From an uncultured Paludibaculum sp. (lineage in GTDB: Bacteria; Acidobacteriota; Terriglobia; Bryobacterales; Bryobacteraceae), in NCBI RefSeq assembly GCF_963665245.1, contig NZ_OY762267.1, forward strand, positions 682,001 to 746,000: 64,000 nt of DNA. Direction: 5' to 3'. This document shows, piece after piece, positions 24,839-33,317 of this stretch (position 1 is the stretch's first letter; every line of letters starts with the position of its first letter). The position numbers and the translations under genes were made by a program. Under the pieces are notes generated by a model. It ran no database searches. It was not told the DNA's origin and worked only from the letters and a program-made list of their open reading frames with translations.

Positions 24839-27800
24839 ATGCAACATTCCCCGTCCGTTTCACGGCTCGGTCCCGCCGTCTCCCTGTTCCGGTCCCCCAC
24901 CCCACTCATCCTCGCCATATGTTTGCTCCTTATTCCCGTTGCGCGGCTGTCGGCGCAAACCTCCACCGGTGAGATTTCGGTCAACGTGTCGGACGCCTCG
25001 GGCGCTCTGGTGCCTGGCGCAACCGTAACGGTCACCGGTTCCGAGACCGGCAATCTGCTCCGTACCTTAACCACAAACGAACGCGGCACCGCGACCGTGC
25101 CGCTGCTACCGCCTGGCAGTTACGACATCACCGTGAACATGCAAGGCTTCAAATCGGCCCTGCGCAAAGCGGTGACGGTGAGCGCGGGCTCCATCATCAG
25201 CCTGCCCATCCAACTCGAAATGGGCAGTTCGTCGGAGTCGATCACCGTCAGCGGCGAGGCGCCGCTGCTGGAGGAGAAATCGGCCACGCTGGGCCATGTG
25301 GTCAACGAGCAGCAAATCCAGACGCTGCCTCTCAACGGCCGCAACTACCTGAGCCTGGCGAACCTGACCCCAGGCGCGATCCCCGCCTCCGGCAGCCGCG
25401 ACCAGACGTTCTCGGCCTACGGCAACACCGGCCTGCAAAACGCGTTCCTGCTCGATGGCGCCCGCAATGAAAACTACCTGCGCGGCCTCGACAACCGCGC
25501 CCGCGACATGATCCGGCCCCCTTTGGATGCACTGGCCGAATTCACCGTCCAAACTAGCAATACCTCGGCCGAGTTCGGCGCCGCCGCCGGTGGTGTCGTC
25601 AGCGCCGTCACCAAGACCGGCACCAACACCATTCACGGCTCAGCCTACGAGTTCCTGCGCAACGACAATCTGGACGCCATCAACTACTTCGCTCTCGCCG
25701 GGTCGAAACCGCTGCTGGTCCGCAATCAGTACGGCGGCTCGCTGGGCGGGCCCATCATCAAGGACAAGCTCTGGGCGTTTGGAGCGTACGAAGGCGTACA
25801 CAATCGCAGTGAAGGGGCGGCGACGTCCACCATCCCCACCCCGGCACAGCGTTCGGGGCAGTACGGCTCGACGGCGGTCTACGACCCGGCTACCACGCGG
25901 GCGAATCCTTCCGGCTCGGGCTATATCCGCGACCTGTTTCCCAACAACACGATCCCCGGCACGCGCATCAATGCGCTGGGCCAGCGCATGCTGAGCCTCT
26001 ATCCGGTCTCGAACGTCGACGGCTCGCCCAACCTCTTCAAGTCGTTGGCCCCGCAACGGCAGGACTCGAAGAACGGCGTCGTGCGCGGCGACTACCAGGC
26101 TTCCAGCCGCGACTCGATTTTCGCCCGTTATTCCATTGCCCGCAGCGGCCTGCTGGCATCATCCGCTCTGGCCGAGCCGGCCCAATCCGCAGTCGATCGC
26201 AGCATCGACTCCACCAGCGCCGGCGTCGGCTACACCCGCACGCTCAGCCCCACTCTGATCAATGAGTTCCGGTTCACCTGGACCACCATCAACATGCACC
26301 AGGATTCCACTATGGCCCGCGATGAGATCATTCCCGGGTCGCTCGATCCACGCATCAACTCCGGCACGCCTACGTTCAATGTCTCCGGATTTGCGAGCCT
26401 GGGCAGCCAGCCGAGCTGCTGCAGCAACAGCCCGCTGCAGAAGACTTCGGGCGTCTGGGACTGGGCCAACAATGTCTCCAAGTCGTTTGGTTCCCACGTT
26501 TTGAAGTTCGGCACGGAGTTCATGCTCATCCGGCCGTCAACGTTCGCCACCAGTAACGGGCGCAGCAGTTTCGGCTTCAGCGGCGTCTTCACGCAGAATC
26601 CGCAAGCCCGCTCCGGCAGTGGCAGCCCGGTGGCTGACCTGTTGCTGGGCAACGCCAACTCGTTGACAACAGGTACTATCGCGGAAGCCATCGAGCGTGG
26701 CTGGTTCGGCTCCGGCTACTTCCAGGATCAATGGACAGTCAGTCGCCAACTCACCCTGAACTTTGGCATTCGCTATGAGTACTCCTCGCCTTACATCGAG
26801 ACGCAGAACCGCATGGCGAATTTCATTCTCGACCTCGGCGACCCGCTCTACGGCCAGCTCATCCAGGCCGGCAACGCCAACCGGCCGCGGGCTCTGGTCG
26901 GCCGCGACCTCAACAACTGGGCACCCCGTGTCGGATTCGCCTGGCGTAGTAACCGGGTGAAAGACCTGGTGATCCGCGGCTCCTACGGCATCTTCTACGG
27001 CCAGGATCAGGGCACCGGCGTGACCAACCGCATGACCAGCAACCCGCCGTCGTTCGGTTACGGCGCCCAGACCATCAGCAGCGATCAACTCTTTCCATCC
27101 AGCGGCTTTGTGCTGGTCGATGGAGCATCCATCGCTCGCCCCGCACCCATCAATCCGGCTGACTTCGTCTTGAATCCTACGGCAACATCCACCCTTGTGA
27201 GCTGGCCCGAGCGGCCCAAGACGCCCTATGTTCAGCAATGGAGCCTCAGTCTGCAGAAGCAGTTACCCATGAATCTATTGGCCGAGGTCAACTATGTGGG
27301 CAATCACGGCGTTCAGATGTTCGGCATCGGCGAAGGCAACCAGCCTTTGACGCTGGGTTCGACCACGGTCGTTTCGCGCCGGCCGCTGGCGCAGTACACG
27401 CGGGCGTCGGTGAAGGCCCTCGGCAACTGGAACATGAGCAGTTACAACGGCATATCGGCCAAGCTCGAGCGCCGTTTCGGCGCCGGGCTCAGCCTATTGA
27501 CCACCTTCACCTATGGTCATGCCCTGGATTACCAGAACCCGGCGCTGGATTTATGCGACGGCTGTGGCAGCGGCGGCACCATCCAGGACAACTACAACCG
27601 GAAAGCAAACTACGCATCGTCAGATAACGATGTGACGATGCGTTATGTCTTCGCCGGCAGCTTCGAAATGCCCTTCGGGCGCGGCAAGAAGCTCCTCGCT
27701 CAGAACCGGGTCGCCTCCGCCGCCCTGGGCGGCTGGCGCGTGGCTGCGATCTATCAGACGCAAACGGGCCTGCCGTTGACGCCCGGTCTGTCGTTCGACA

Positions 27801-28168
27801 GCGCCAATGCGGGCACCACGTCTCGGCCCAATCGGAGCTGCGACGGCAATATCAGCGACCGCACCGCGCAGCGCTGGTTCGACACCTCCTGCTTCAGCGT
27901 TCCCACGTCGTATGTCTTTGGAAATTCAGGCCGCAACGTGTTGCGGGCACCCGGCGTCCAGACGGTCGATCTCAGCCTGCAGCGGGATTTCCGGATCCGG
28001 CCCGATCACCAGCAGATCCTGCAGTTCCGGGCCGAAGGCTTCAATGCATTGAATCACCCACAGCTCGGAGCGCCAGGCCTGACGGTCGGCAATGCCACCT
28101 ATGGCGTCATCACCGGTACCGCCTCAGACAACCGGCAACTTCAACTAGGACTTAGGTTTACATTCTAA
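24839..28168 (+). CDS. Oar-like TonB-dependent outer-membrane receptor (copy 2)
   Basis: The 1109-aa protein has a long N-terminal leader with the hydrophobic core PLILAICLLLIPVARLSAQ. A carboxypeptidase-regulatory-like domain follows (GEISVNVSDASGALVPGATV...). The plug-like region contains QTLPLNGRNYLSLANLTPGA and EFGAAAGGVVSAVTKTGTN. A large beta-barrel ends in LQLGLRLTF, the same terminal pattern as the receptor at 2719-6183. Overall similarity to that receptor is family-level, with different loop lengths, so a different ligand is likely. The adjacent sulfatase starts 2 bases after the stop, suggesting that a sulfated glycan or sulfate ester is handled by this module. Confidence 0.9.
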   Translation: MQHSPSVSRLGPAVSLFRSPTPLILAICLLLIPVARLSAQTSTGEISVNVSDASGALVPGATVTVTGSETGNLLRTLTTNERGTATVPLLPPGSYDITVNMQGFKSALRKAVTVSAGSIISLPIQLEMGSSSESITVSGEAPLLEEKSATLGHVVNEQQIQTLPLNGRNYLSLANLTPGAIPASGSRDQTFSAYGNTGLQNAFLLDGARNENYLRGLDNRARDMIRPPLDALAEFTVQTSNTSAEFGAAAGGVVSAVTKTGTNTIHGSAYEFLRNDNLDAINYFALAGSKPLLVRNQYGGSLGGPIIKDKLWAFGAYEGVHNRSEGAATSTIPTPAQRSGQYGSTAVYDPATTRANPSGSGYIRDLFPNNTIPGTRINALGQRMLSLYPVSNVDGSPNLFKSLAPQRQDSKNGVVRGDYQASSRDSIFARYSIARSGLLASSALAEPAQSAVDRSIDSTSAGVGYTRTLSPTLINEFRFTWTTINMHQDSTMARDEIIPGSLDPRINSGTPTFNVSGFASLGSQPSCCSNSPLQKTSGVWDWANNVSKSFGSHVLKFGTEFMLIRPSTFATSNGRSSFGFSGVFTQNPQARSGSGSPVADLLLGNANSLTTGTIAEAIERGWFGSGYFQDQWTVSRQLTLNFGIRYEYSSPYIETQNRMANFILDLGDPLYGQLIQAGNANRPRALVGRDLNNWAPRVGFAWRSNRVKDLVIRGSYGIFYGQDQGTGVTNRMTSNPPSFGYGAQTISSDQLFPSSGFVLVDGASIARPAPINPADFVLNPTATSTLVSWPERPKTPYVQQWSLSLQKQLPMNLLAEVNYVGNHGVQMFGIGEGNQPLTLGSTTVVSRRPLAQYTRASVKALGNWNMSSYNGISAKLERRFGAGLSLLTTFTYGHALDYQNPALDLCDGCGSGGTIQDNYNRKANYASSDNDVTMRYVFAGSFEMPFGRGKKLLAQNRVASAALGGWRVAAIYQTQTGLPLTPGLSFDSANAGTTSRPNRSCDGNISDRTAQRWFDTSCFSVPTSYVFGNSGRNVLRAPGVQTVDLSLQRDFRIRPDHQQILQFRAEGFNALNHPQLGAPGLTVGNATYGVITGTASDNRQLQLGLRFTF

Positions 28169-28170
28169 TC

Positions 28171-29532
28171 ATGCTGGAAAATATCTCACGTAGAGCGCTG
28201 CTGGGTAGCGCCGCCGCTCTGCCGGTGGCGGCCCAACAGGCGGCTGGCAAACCGAACGTCATCGTCATGATGTTCGACGACCTCGGGGTCCGCGACTTCG
28301 GCTATCTCGGCGCCAAGGATCTGCAAACGCCCAACATCGACAAACTGGCGGCCGGCGGCACGGTGTTGTCGAACTGGTACTCCTGCGCGCCGGTTTGTGC
28401 CCCGGCCCGGTCGGCATTGATGACCGGCCGGTATCCTCTTCGGAACGGGGTGGCGGGCAACGGCCGGCCGCTGCCGCCGAGCGAAAAGACCATCGCCACG
28501 GTGCTGAAGGGCGGCGGCTACAACACCGGACTCTGCGGCAAGTGGCATCTGGGCAGCACCCCGGAAACGGTCCCGAACGCGCATGGGTTCGATTCGTTTT
28601 ATGGTTTCCTGGAGGGCTGCGTCGACTACTACTCGCACCGCTTCTATTGGGGCGAACCCAAGCGGGCGAACTTCCACGACCTGTGGCGCAACCGCCAGGA
28701 GATCTTCGAGGATGGCCGCTATCTCACAGACCGTATAGGGGAAGAGGCGGTGAGCTTCATCCGCCAGCGGCGGCAGCAGCCGTTTTTCCTGTACACCGCA
28801 TTCAACGCGGTGCACTACCCGATGCACGCTCCGCAGAAGTACCTGGACCGCTTTCCCAACGTGTCTGCGGAACGGCGCATGTACGCCGCAATGCTCGCCG
28901 CGGCCGACGACCAGGTGGGCGCGATGGTATCCGCCCTGGAGAGCACCGGACAACGCGATCGCACCTTGCTGTTCCTTGTTGGCGACAACGGAGCCACGAC
29001 GGAACGGCGCGCCGGTCTGGGCCAGAACATCGCGTCGGCCGGCCACAATCTGCCGTTCCGGGGGTACAAGTTCAGTACTTTCGACGGCGGGATGCACGTA
29101 CCCGCGTTGGTGAACTGGCCCGGCCACGTCCCGGCGGGCAAGCAACTGACACAGCTCGCGCTGACGGCAGACGTCCTACCCACCATCTGCCATGTGGCCG
29201 GAGTGGATCCGCCGGCCGATCGCAAACTGGACGGGAAGAATCTCTGGCCGGTCCTGACCGCGGGTGCGGCTTCGCCGCATGAGTTCTTTGCCTGGGCCGA
29301 GGGACCGCAGCTGGCGATCAGAAAAGGCAAATGGAAACTGGTGCTGAACGGCGTGACGCATGACGGCACGCCCGAGGGCCAGAAGCCTCTGCAGGGCGAG
29401 GACGCAGTGTTCCTGTCCGATTTGGAGGCCGATCCCGGGGAGAGCCGCAACCTGCGCCGTGACAATCCGGTGGTGGTGGACGAACTCCAGACGGTGCTGA
29501 CGCGGTGGCGGAAGGAAGTGGAGACGCAGTAA
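28171..29532 (+). CDS. Exported sulfatase (S1 family), receptor-coupled
   Basis: The 453-aa protein begins with a Tat-like leader (SRRALLGSAAALPVAA). The metal site starts with NVIVMMFDDLG (Asp36, Asp37). The formylglycine site is C76-A-P-A-R80 followed by SALMTGRYPLRNGV, fitting the C-x-P-x-R requirement for conversion by the formylglycine-generating enzyme. Other family blocks are YNTGLCGKWHLG and LFLVGDNGATTERR. The gene starts 2 bases after the receptor stop and is therefore translationally coupled. The substrate is not predictable; the position suggests action on the cargo of the receptor. Confidence 0.9.
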   Translation: MLENISRRALLGSAAALPVAAQQAAGKPNVIVMMFDDLGVRDFGYLGAKDLQTPNIDKLAAGGTVLSNWYSCAPVCAPARSALMTGRYPLRNGVAGNGRPLPPSEKTIATVLKGGGYNTGLCGKWHLGSTPETVPNAHGFDSFYGFLEGCVDYYSHRFYWGEPKRANFHDLWRNRQEIFEDGRYLTDRIGEEAVSFIRQRRQQPFFLYTAFNAVHYPMHAPQKYLDRFPNVSAERRMYAAMLAAADDQVGAMVSALESTGQRDRTLLFLVGDNGATTERRAGLGQNIASAGHNLPFRGYKFSTFDGGMHVPALVNWPGHVPAGKQLTQLALTADVLPTICHVAGVDPPADRKLDGKNLWPVLTAGAASPHEFFAWAEGPQLAIRKGKWKLVLNGVTHDGTPEGQKPLQGEDAVFLSDLEADPGESRNLRRDNPVVVDELQTVLTRWRKEVETQ

Positions 29533-29544
29533 GCCGACAGGCGA

Positions 29545-30201
29545 TCAGCGGCTGCGTTCGCGGGTGACCGCAGCCGCCTTCATTGCGACCTTCTGGCGGT
29601 CCTTCTCAAGGCGCAGCAGTTCCGAGCGGCGGCGTTCCTTGATGCTTTCGTCGATGAGGTGCCAGAACTTGCGCGCGTAGTCAGCCGCGGAGACCAGGGC
29701 GAAGACCATTGTGCCCCACAGGCAGAAATTGGCGGGCCCCAGCAACCAGGCGTGATCCTCGGCGGCGAGAATGAGCGAGATGGCGAGCACCTGAGTGACC
29801 ATCTTCGTTTTGCCCAAATCACTGGCCTTGATGGTGTAGCCCTCGCTGGCAGCGATGCTGCGCAGACCCGAGACGGCGAACTCGCGGCCAATGATCAAAA
29901 CCGCCATCCAGCCAGGCACGCGATGCACCTGCACCAACGAAATCAAGGCAGCGGAGATGAGCAATTTGTCGGCGATGGGATCCAGCAGCATGCCCACTGT
30001 CGTGATCTGGTTCCAGCGGCGGGCCAGGTAGCCGTCCAGGAGGTCTGTGAATGCCGCGACCAGGAAGATGAGCAGGGCTACGATGTCGTTGGTGAGATTC
30101 AGTCCGAAGATCTGGTAGAGGGCGTCATCCTGCACCAGCACGGCCACCAATAGAGGCACGAAGAAGATCCGCAGCAGCGTGAGTGCGTTAGGGATGTTCA
30201 T
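29545..30201 (-). CDS. pgsA: CDP-diacylglycerol--glycerol-3-phosphate 3-phosphatidyltransferase
   Basis: The 218-aa membrane enzyme carries the CDP-alcohol phosphotransferase signature in DLLDGYLARRWNQ followed by GMLLDPIADK, which supplies the D-G-x2-A-R...G-x3-D-x3-D pattern. It starts MNIPNALTLLRIFFVPLLVA, typical for PgsA. It makes phosphatidylglycerol phosphate, the first committed step of acidic phospholipid synthesis. A basic tail of about 35 residues extends beyond the usual length (about 180-190 aa). It is convergent with the sulfatase gene, 12 bases apart. Confidence 0.9.
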   Translation of the reverse strand: MNIPNALTLLRIFFVPLLVAVLVQDDALYQIFGLNLTNDIVALLIFLVAAFTDLLDGYLARRWNQITTVGMLLDPIADKLLISAALISLVQVHRVPGWMAVLIIGREFAVSGLRSIAASEGYTIKASDLGKTKMVTQVLAISLILAAEDHAWLLGPANFCLWGTMVFALVSAADYARKFWHLIDESIKERRRSELLRLEKDRQKVAMKAAAVTRERSR

Positions 30202-30339
30202 CGGCCTTCACCCAAGATAAACCAATCTGAGACAGACACCAACTGATTGGATGGGAATCCTGCGCCGTGGACTCCGGGTTGCACGGCGAATTTCGCGGAT
30301 GCTTCGATTGGATCGCCACACCGTCCTCAACCGGGTGTA

Positions 30340-30449
30340 TTTCCCACAGTCACCTGTGGAAATCGGGAGCGCTCTAACTACATCCGTTTGAGTCACTTCA
30401 CAGGAGATCCAAACGAAATCCACAGCGATTTCCACAGGCCGTGGAAATC
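30340..30449. repeat. Cluster of TTTCCACAG-type inverted repeats
   Basis: In the 256-base gap between pgsA and hflX there are two dyads. ATTTCCCACAG (30340-30350) faces CTGTGGAAAT (30355-30364) with one bulged base. GATTTCCAC (30427-30435) faces GTGGAAATC (30441-30449) perfectly with a 5-base spacer. A third single copy, AAATCCACAG, lies at 30418-30425 and just before it. The second dyad is 8 bases downstream of the hflX stop and could form a hairpin in that transcript. The motifs also resemble degenerate DnaA boxes (7 of 9 positions). Function is unknown. Confidence 0.5.
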
Positions 30450-30457
30450 CAGCATGC

Positions 30458-31783
30458 TCATACAAAAGGCGCCGTATCCCGTACTGTATGAGCCACCCTA
30501 TATTGGCTTACGCGGCGCAACACGGAGGCCGACACCTCGGCTTCCACCTCGCAATATTCCGCCAGGTAGCGCTCGGAGGTGACGCGGGCGAACTCGTGCA
30601 GCAGGTGGACGGCGCCCAAGTCCGTGACAGGGATCCGGAACGTCGCGAACTCGACGGGATCCTCGGGCAGCATCCGGTCGATCAGGCCGAGGAGTTCGTC
30701 GACACCGTCTCCGTTGTGTGCGGAGACGGACACACAGGGCGCGCCGCCCGACTCGCCCGAGAGCCGGCGCAGCAGGCTCGCCGGGCTTTCGCCGATGCCG
30801 CCCAGCAGGTCGGCCTTGTTGAGGACGAGGATCTGCGGAGTGTTCTCGGCTCCTATCTCATTCAGAACACGGCGCACATGCGAGGAATGGGCGGCTGCTA
30901 CCGGCGACGAGGCATCGACGACGTGCAGCAGAAGGGCAGCCTCGGTTACCTCTTCCAGCGTGGCGCGGAAGGCCTGCACCAGGGTGGTGGGCAGTTGGCG
31001 GATGAAGCCAACCGTGTCGCTGAGCAGGATGCGGCGGCGGCTGGGCATCTGCACCTGCCGCACAGTGGGATCGAGCGTGGCGAACATGCGCGCGTCGGCC
31101 AACACCCCGGCACCGGTCAACCGGTTGAAAAGCGTCGACTTGCCAGCGTTCGTATAGCCGACGAGCGCCAGCGTCTGCAAGGGCACGGCCTGGCGCAACC
31201 GGCGCTGGATGCCGCGCGAGCCACGCACGCCCTCAAGATCGTGTTGGATCCTCTTGATGCGGTGGTGGATGCGGCGGCGGTCGGTCTCGAGTTTGGTTTC
31301 GCCAGGTCCGCGGGTGCCGATGCCGCCGCCCAGACGCGACATGGCCAACCCCTTGCCCGTCAGGCGGGGCAGGAGGTAGTTGAGCTGGGCGAGTTCCACC
31401 TGCATCTGCCCCTCGCGCGTCCTGGCGCGGCGGGCAAAGATGTCCAGAATCAACTGGGTACGATCGACCACTTTGCAGTCGAGGGCACGCTCGAGATTGC
31501 GCTGCTGCGTGCCGCCGAGTTCGTGGTCGACAATCACCACGTCGATCTCCATGGCCTGGACCACGGAGCGGAGTTCATCGATCTTGCCGGATCCGATCAA
31601 CGTCGCCTGGTCAAACGAAGTACGGGCCTGAAGAATCTTCTCGATGATCTGGGCTCCAGCGCTTTCGGCCAGGGTCGCCAGTTCATCCAGGGATTCCTCG
31701 GGGTCTGGAGCGTCGGGTTCTTTTCTGCGGCCGGTCAACTCAACGGCCACCAGGATGGCCCGTTCTCGGCTTTGTTCAGGCAA
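30458..31783 (-). CDS. hflX: GTPase HflX
   Basis: The 441-aa protein has the HflX N-terminal domain (AGAQIIEKILQARTSFDQAT, IGSGKIDELR), the glycine-rich linker LGGGIGTRGPGETKLETDRR and a GTPase domain. G motifs are visible: G1 GYTNAGKST, G3 DTVGFI and G4 NKAD. HflX splits stalled ribosomes after stress. The predicted start is TTG at 31783, 8 bases after the hfq stop, giving the classical hfq-hflX order. The C-terminal extension of about 60 residues is common in the family. Confidence 0.93.
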   Translation of the reverse strand: MPEQSRERAILVAVELTGRRKEPDAPDPEESLDELATLAESAGAQIIEKILQARTSFDQATLIGSGKIDELRSVVQAMEIDVVIVDHELGGTQQRNLERALDCKVVDRTQLILDIFARRARTREGQMQVELAQLNYLLPRLTGKGLAMSRLGGGIGTRGPGETKLETDRRRIHHRIKRIQHDLEGVRGSRGIQRRLRQAVPLQTLALVGYTNAGKSTLFNRLTGAGVLADARMFATLDPTVRQVQMPSRRRILLSDTVGFIRQLPTTLVQAFRATLEEVTEAALLLHVVDASSPVAAAHSSHVRRVLNEIGAENTPQILVLNKADLLGGIGESPASLLRRLSGESGGAPCVSVSAHNGDGVDELLGLIDRMLPEDPVEFATFRIPVTDLGAVHLLHEFARVTSERYLAEYCEVEAEVSASVLRRVSQYRVAHTVRDTAPFV

Positions 31784-31791
31784 CGGGAGTG

Positions 31792-32127
31792 TCAGACCTC
31801 CGGGCCGTCGCTGGCGGCGGGCACGCCGGGCGCACCAGTGGATTGAGCCGAAGGATGGCCCGACATGATGTGAGTCGGTTTCGAGATGACGACGGTAGAA
31901 ATGGCGTGCTTGAAGATGAGCTGCTCCTGGTTGTTTGTCTCCAGGATGACCGAGTACTTATCAAAGCTCTTGATACGGCCCGAGAGCTTCACGCCGCTCA
32001 TGAGGTAGATCGTGAGGAAGGTTTTCTCTTTCCTGGCATTGTTCAGGAAAGCTTCCTGTATGTTTTGAGCCTGCTTCTCTGCGCCGGGCCGCTTGGGGCC
32101 CAATGGGGCCTTTCTCATTTCATCCAT
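31792..32127 (-). CDS. hfq: RNA chaperone Hfq
   Basis: The 111-aa product contains the Sm1 and Sm2 motifs: [40 protein letters not shown] and [16 protein letters not shown]. The ATG at 32127 is chosen because the conserved N-terminus starts about 20 residues later and a GGGAGGG lies upstream. Hfq is a hexameric Sm-like protein that pairs small RNAs with mRNAs. The flexible tail ([14 protein letters not shown]...) is short. It is followed by hflX in the usual operon. Confidence 0.95.
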   Translation of the reverse strand: MDEMRKAPLGPKRPGAEKQAQNIQEAFLNNARKEKTFLTIYLMSGVKLSGRIKSFDKYSVILETNNQEQLIFKHAISTVVISKPTHIMSGHPSAQSTGAPGVPAASDGPEV

Positions 32128-32420
32128 ATTGTTTTGGCCCTCCCTTCTCTGCCTGCAAATTGCGTGACCATTCCGAGGATCATCGCGTAACACGGCCGGA
32201 GTGCCCAGTGAACACAGAACGGCCATGCTGCTCAGCCAACTGAACTGCGGGATCGAGGTTCCCTAGTTTCAATTGGGCTGCCCATGAGTGTAATCCCGAT
32301 GGCAAGGGTCGGGCAAGTGCCTCATCGCGAAAGGCCTTGCGGTTCCGGAGATGTGAGTCATGGAACCCGCCGGGGAGCGACGGCACCGGAGGCGGTCCTG
32401 GTTGCGGTACATTCTCTTTG
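32128..32420. other. Divergent intergenic region between hfq and the cation-efflux gene
   Basis: These 293 bases hold the divergent promoters. A TACATT at 32408-32413 is a possible -10 box for the plus-strand gene, and a GGGAGGG near 32140 is the hfq ribosome binding site. I see no convincing small gene or structured RNA in the remainder. Confidence 0.4.
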
Positions 32421-33317
32421 GTGGCGCAAGCGGAAGATCTCGGCAAAAAGGTATCGATCATCAGCATGGGGGTGAGCGGCAGCCTGGCCGTGGCCAAACT
32501 GTTGGCCGGCTGGCTGGGCGGCTCCAACTCGGTGCTGGCCGACGGCGTCGAGAGCGCCGGTGACGTCCTGGCGTCGGGATTCATTCTGCTGGGCCTGAGC
32601 GTGGCGGCGCGTCCACCGGACGACAATCATCCGTACGGACATGGACGATTTGAGACTCTCACAGGCCTGGCTGTCGGATTGGCTCTGGCGGTGGTCGGCG
32701 GGTTGATCACCTGGCATTCGTTGCAGAATATCGGTTCGATGCACGAGCCCCCGAGATTCTACGCGGTCTGGCCCCTCATTGTGAGTGTCATCTCGAAGGC
32801 CACATTGTCGACCTACAAGTTCCGGGTGGGGCGCAGTATCGGAAGCTCCGCCATCGTGGCCGACGCATGGAACGACACGGTGGACATCCTCTCGGGCACG
32901 GTTGCGTTGATCGCCCTTTCGCTCACCTTGTACGATCCGGCGCGCTTCCTGGCGGCCGATCACTATGGCGGAGCAGCCGTGGGCCTGATCGTCATCATAT
33001 TGGGCCTGCAGGTGGTGCGGGAGACATCCCTGACACTGATGGACACGATGCCGGATGAAGGACGAATGCAAGACATTCGCAAGTCGGCGATCTCAGTGCG
33101 CGGCGCCTTGGACGTGGAGAAATGTTACGCGCGTAAGACAGGGCTTCGGTATCACGTCGATCTCCATCTGGAAGTGGATCCGGATCTCAGTGTGCGACGA
33201 GGCCACTCGATTGCGGAGGAGGTTCGCAACAAGGTGAAAGCCGATCTGCCCTGGGTGGCGGACGTGCTGGTTCACGTGGAACCCTATGGGGAGAGGGACT
33301 GGCATGGAGAATCTTGA
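32421..33317 (+). CDS. Cation diffusion facilitator family transporter
   Basis: The protein has about 298 residues and about six membrane helices. The CDF metal site is visible as LADGVESAGDVLASG (the HxxxD/DxxxD position of helix 2) and, in helix 5, as VADAWNDTVDILSG. The HPYGHGRFETL loop is a family hallmark. The cytoplasmic C-terminal domain (YHVDLHLEVDPDLSVRRGH...) is the usual dimerisation fold. It exports divalent metal ions such as zinc, iron or manganese by proton exchange. I favour the GTG at 32421, just ahead of the first helix and 7 bases after a possible -10 box; the frame is open from 32337. Its last 14 bases overlap polX. Confidence 0.85.
   Translation: MAQAEDLGKKVSIISMGVSGSLAVAKLLAGWLGGSNSVLADGVESAGDVLASGFILLGLSVAARPPDDNHPYGHGRFETLTGLAVGLALAVVGGLITWHSLQNIGSMHEPPRFYAVWPLIVSVISKATLSTYKFRVGRSIGSSAIVADAWNDTVDILSGTVALIALSLTLYDPARFLAADHYGGAAVGLIVIILGLQVVRETSLTLMDTMPDEGRMQDIRKSAISVRGALDVEKCYARKTGLRYHVDLHLEVDPDLSVRRGHSIAEEVRNKVKADLPWVADVLVHVEPYGERDWHGES

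Noticed and set aside
30340..30449. Replication origin
   Set aside because: The TTTCCACAG units are only degenerate DnaA boxes, there is no AT-rich unwinding stretch, and dnaA or other origin markers are absent from the window. Kept as an unexplained repeat only.
30488..31846. 452-codon plus-strand frame opposite hflX
   Set aside because: hflX has all GTPase motifs and the hfq neighbour; the opposite frame overlaps both and has no motif.
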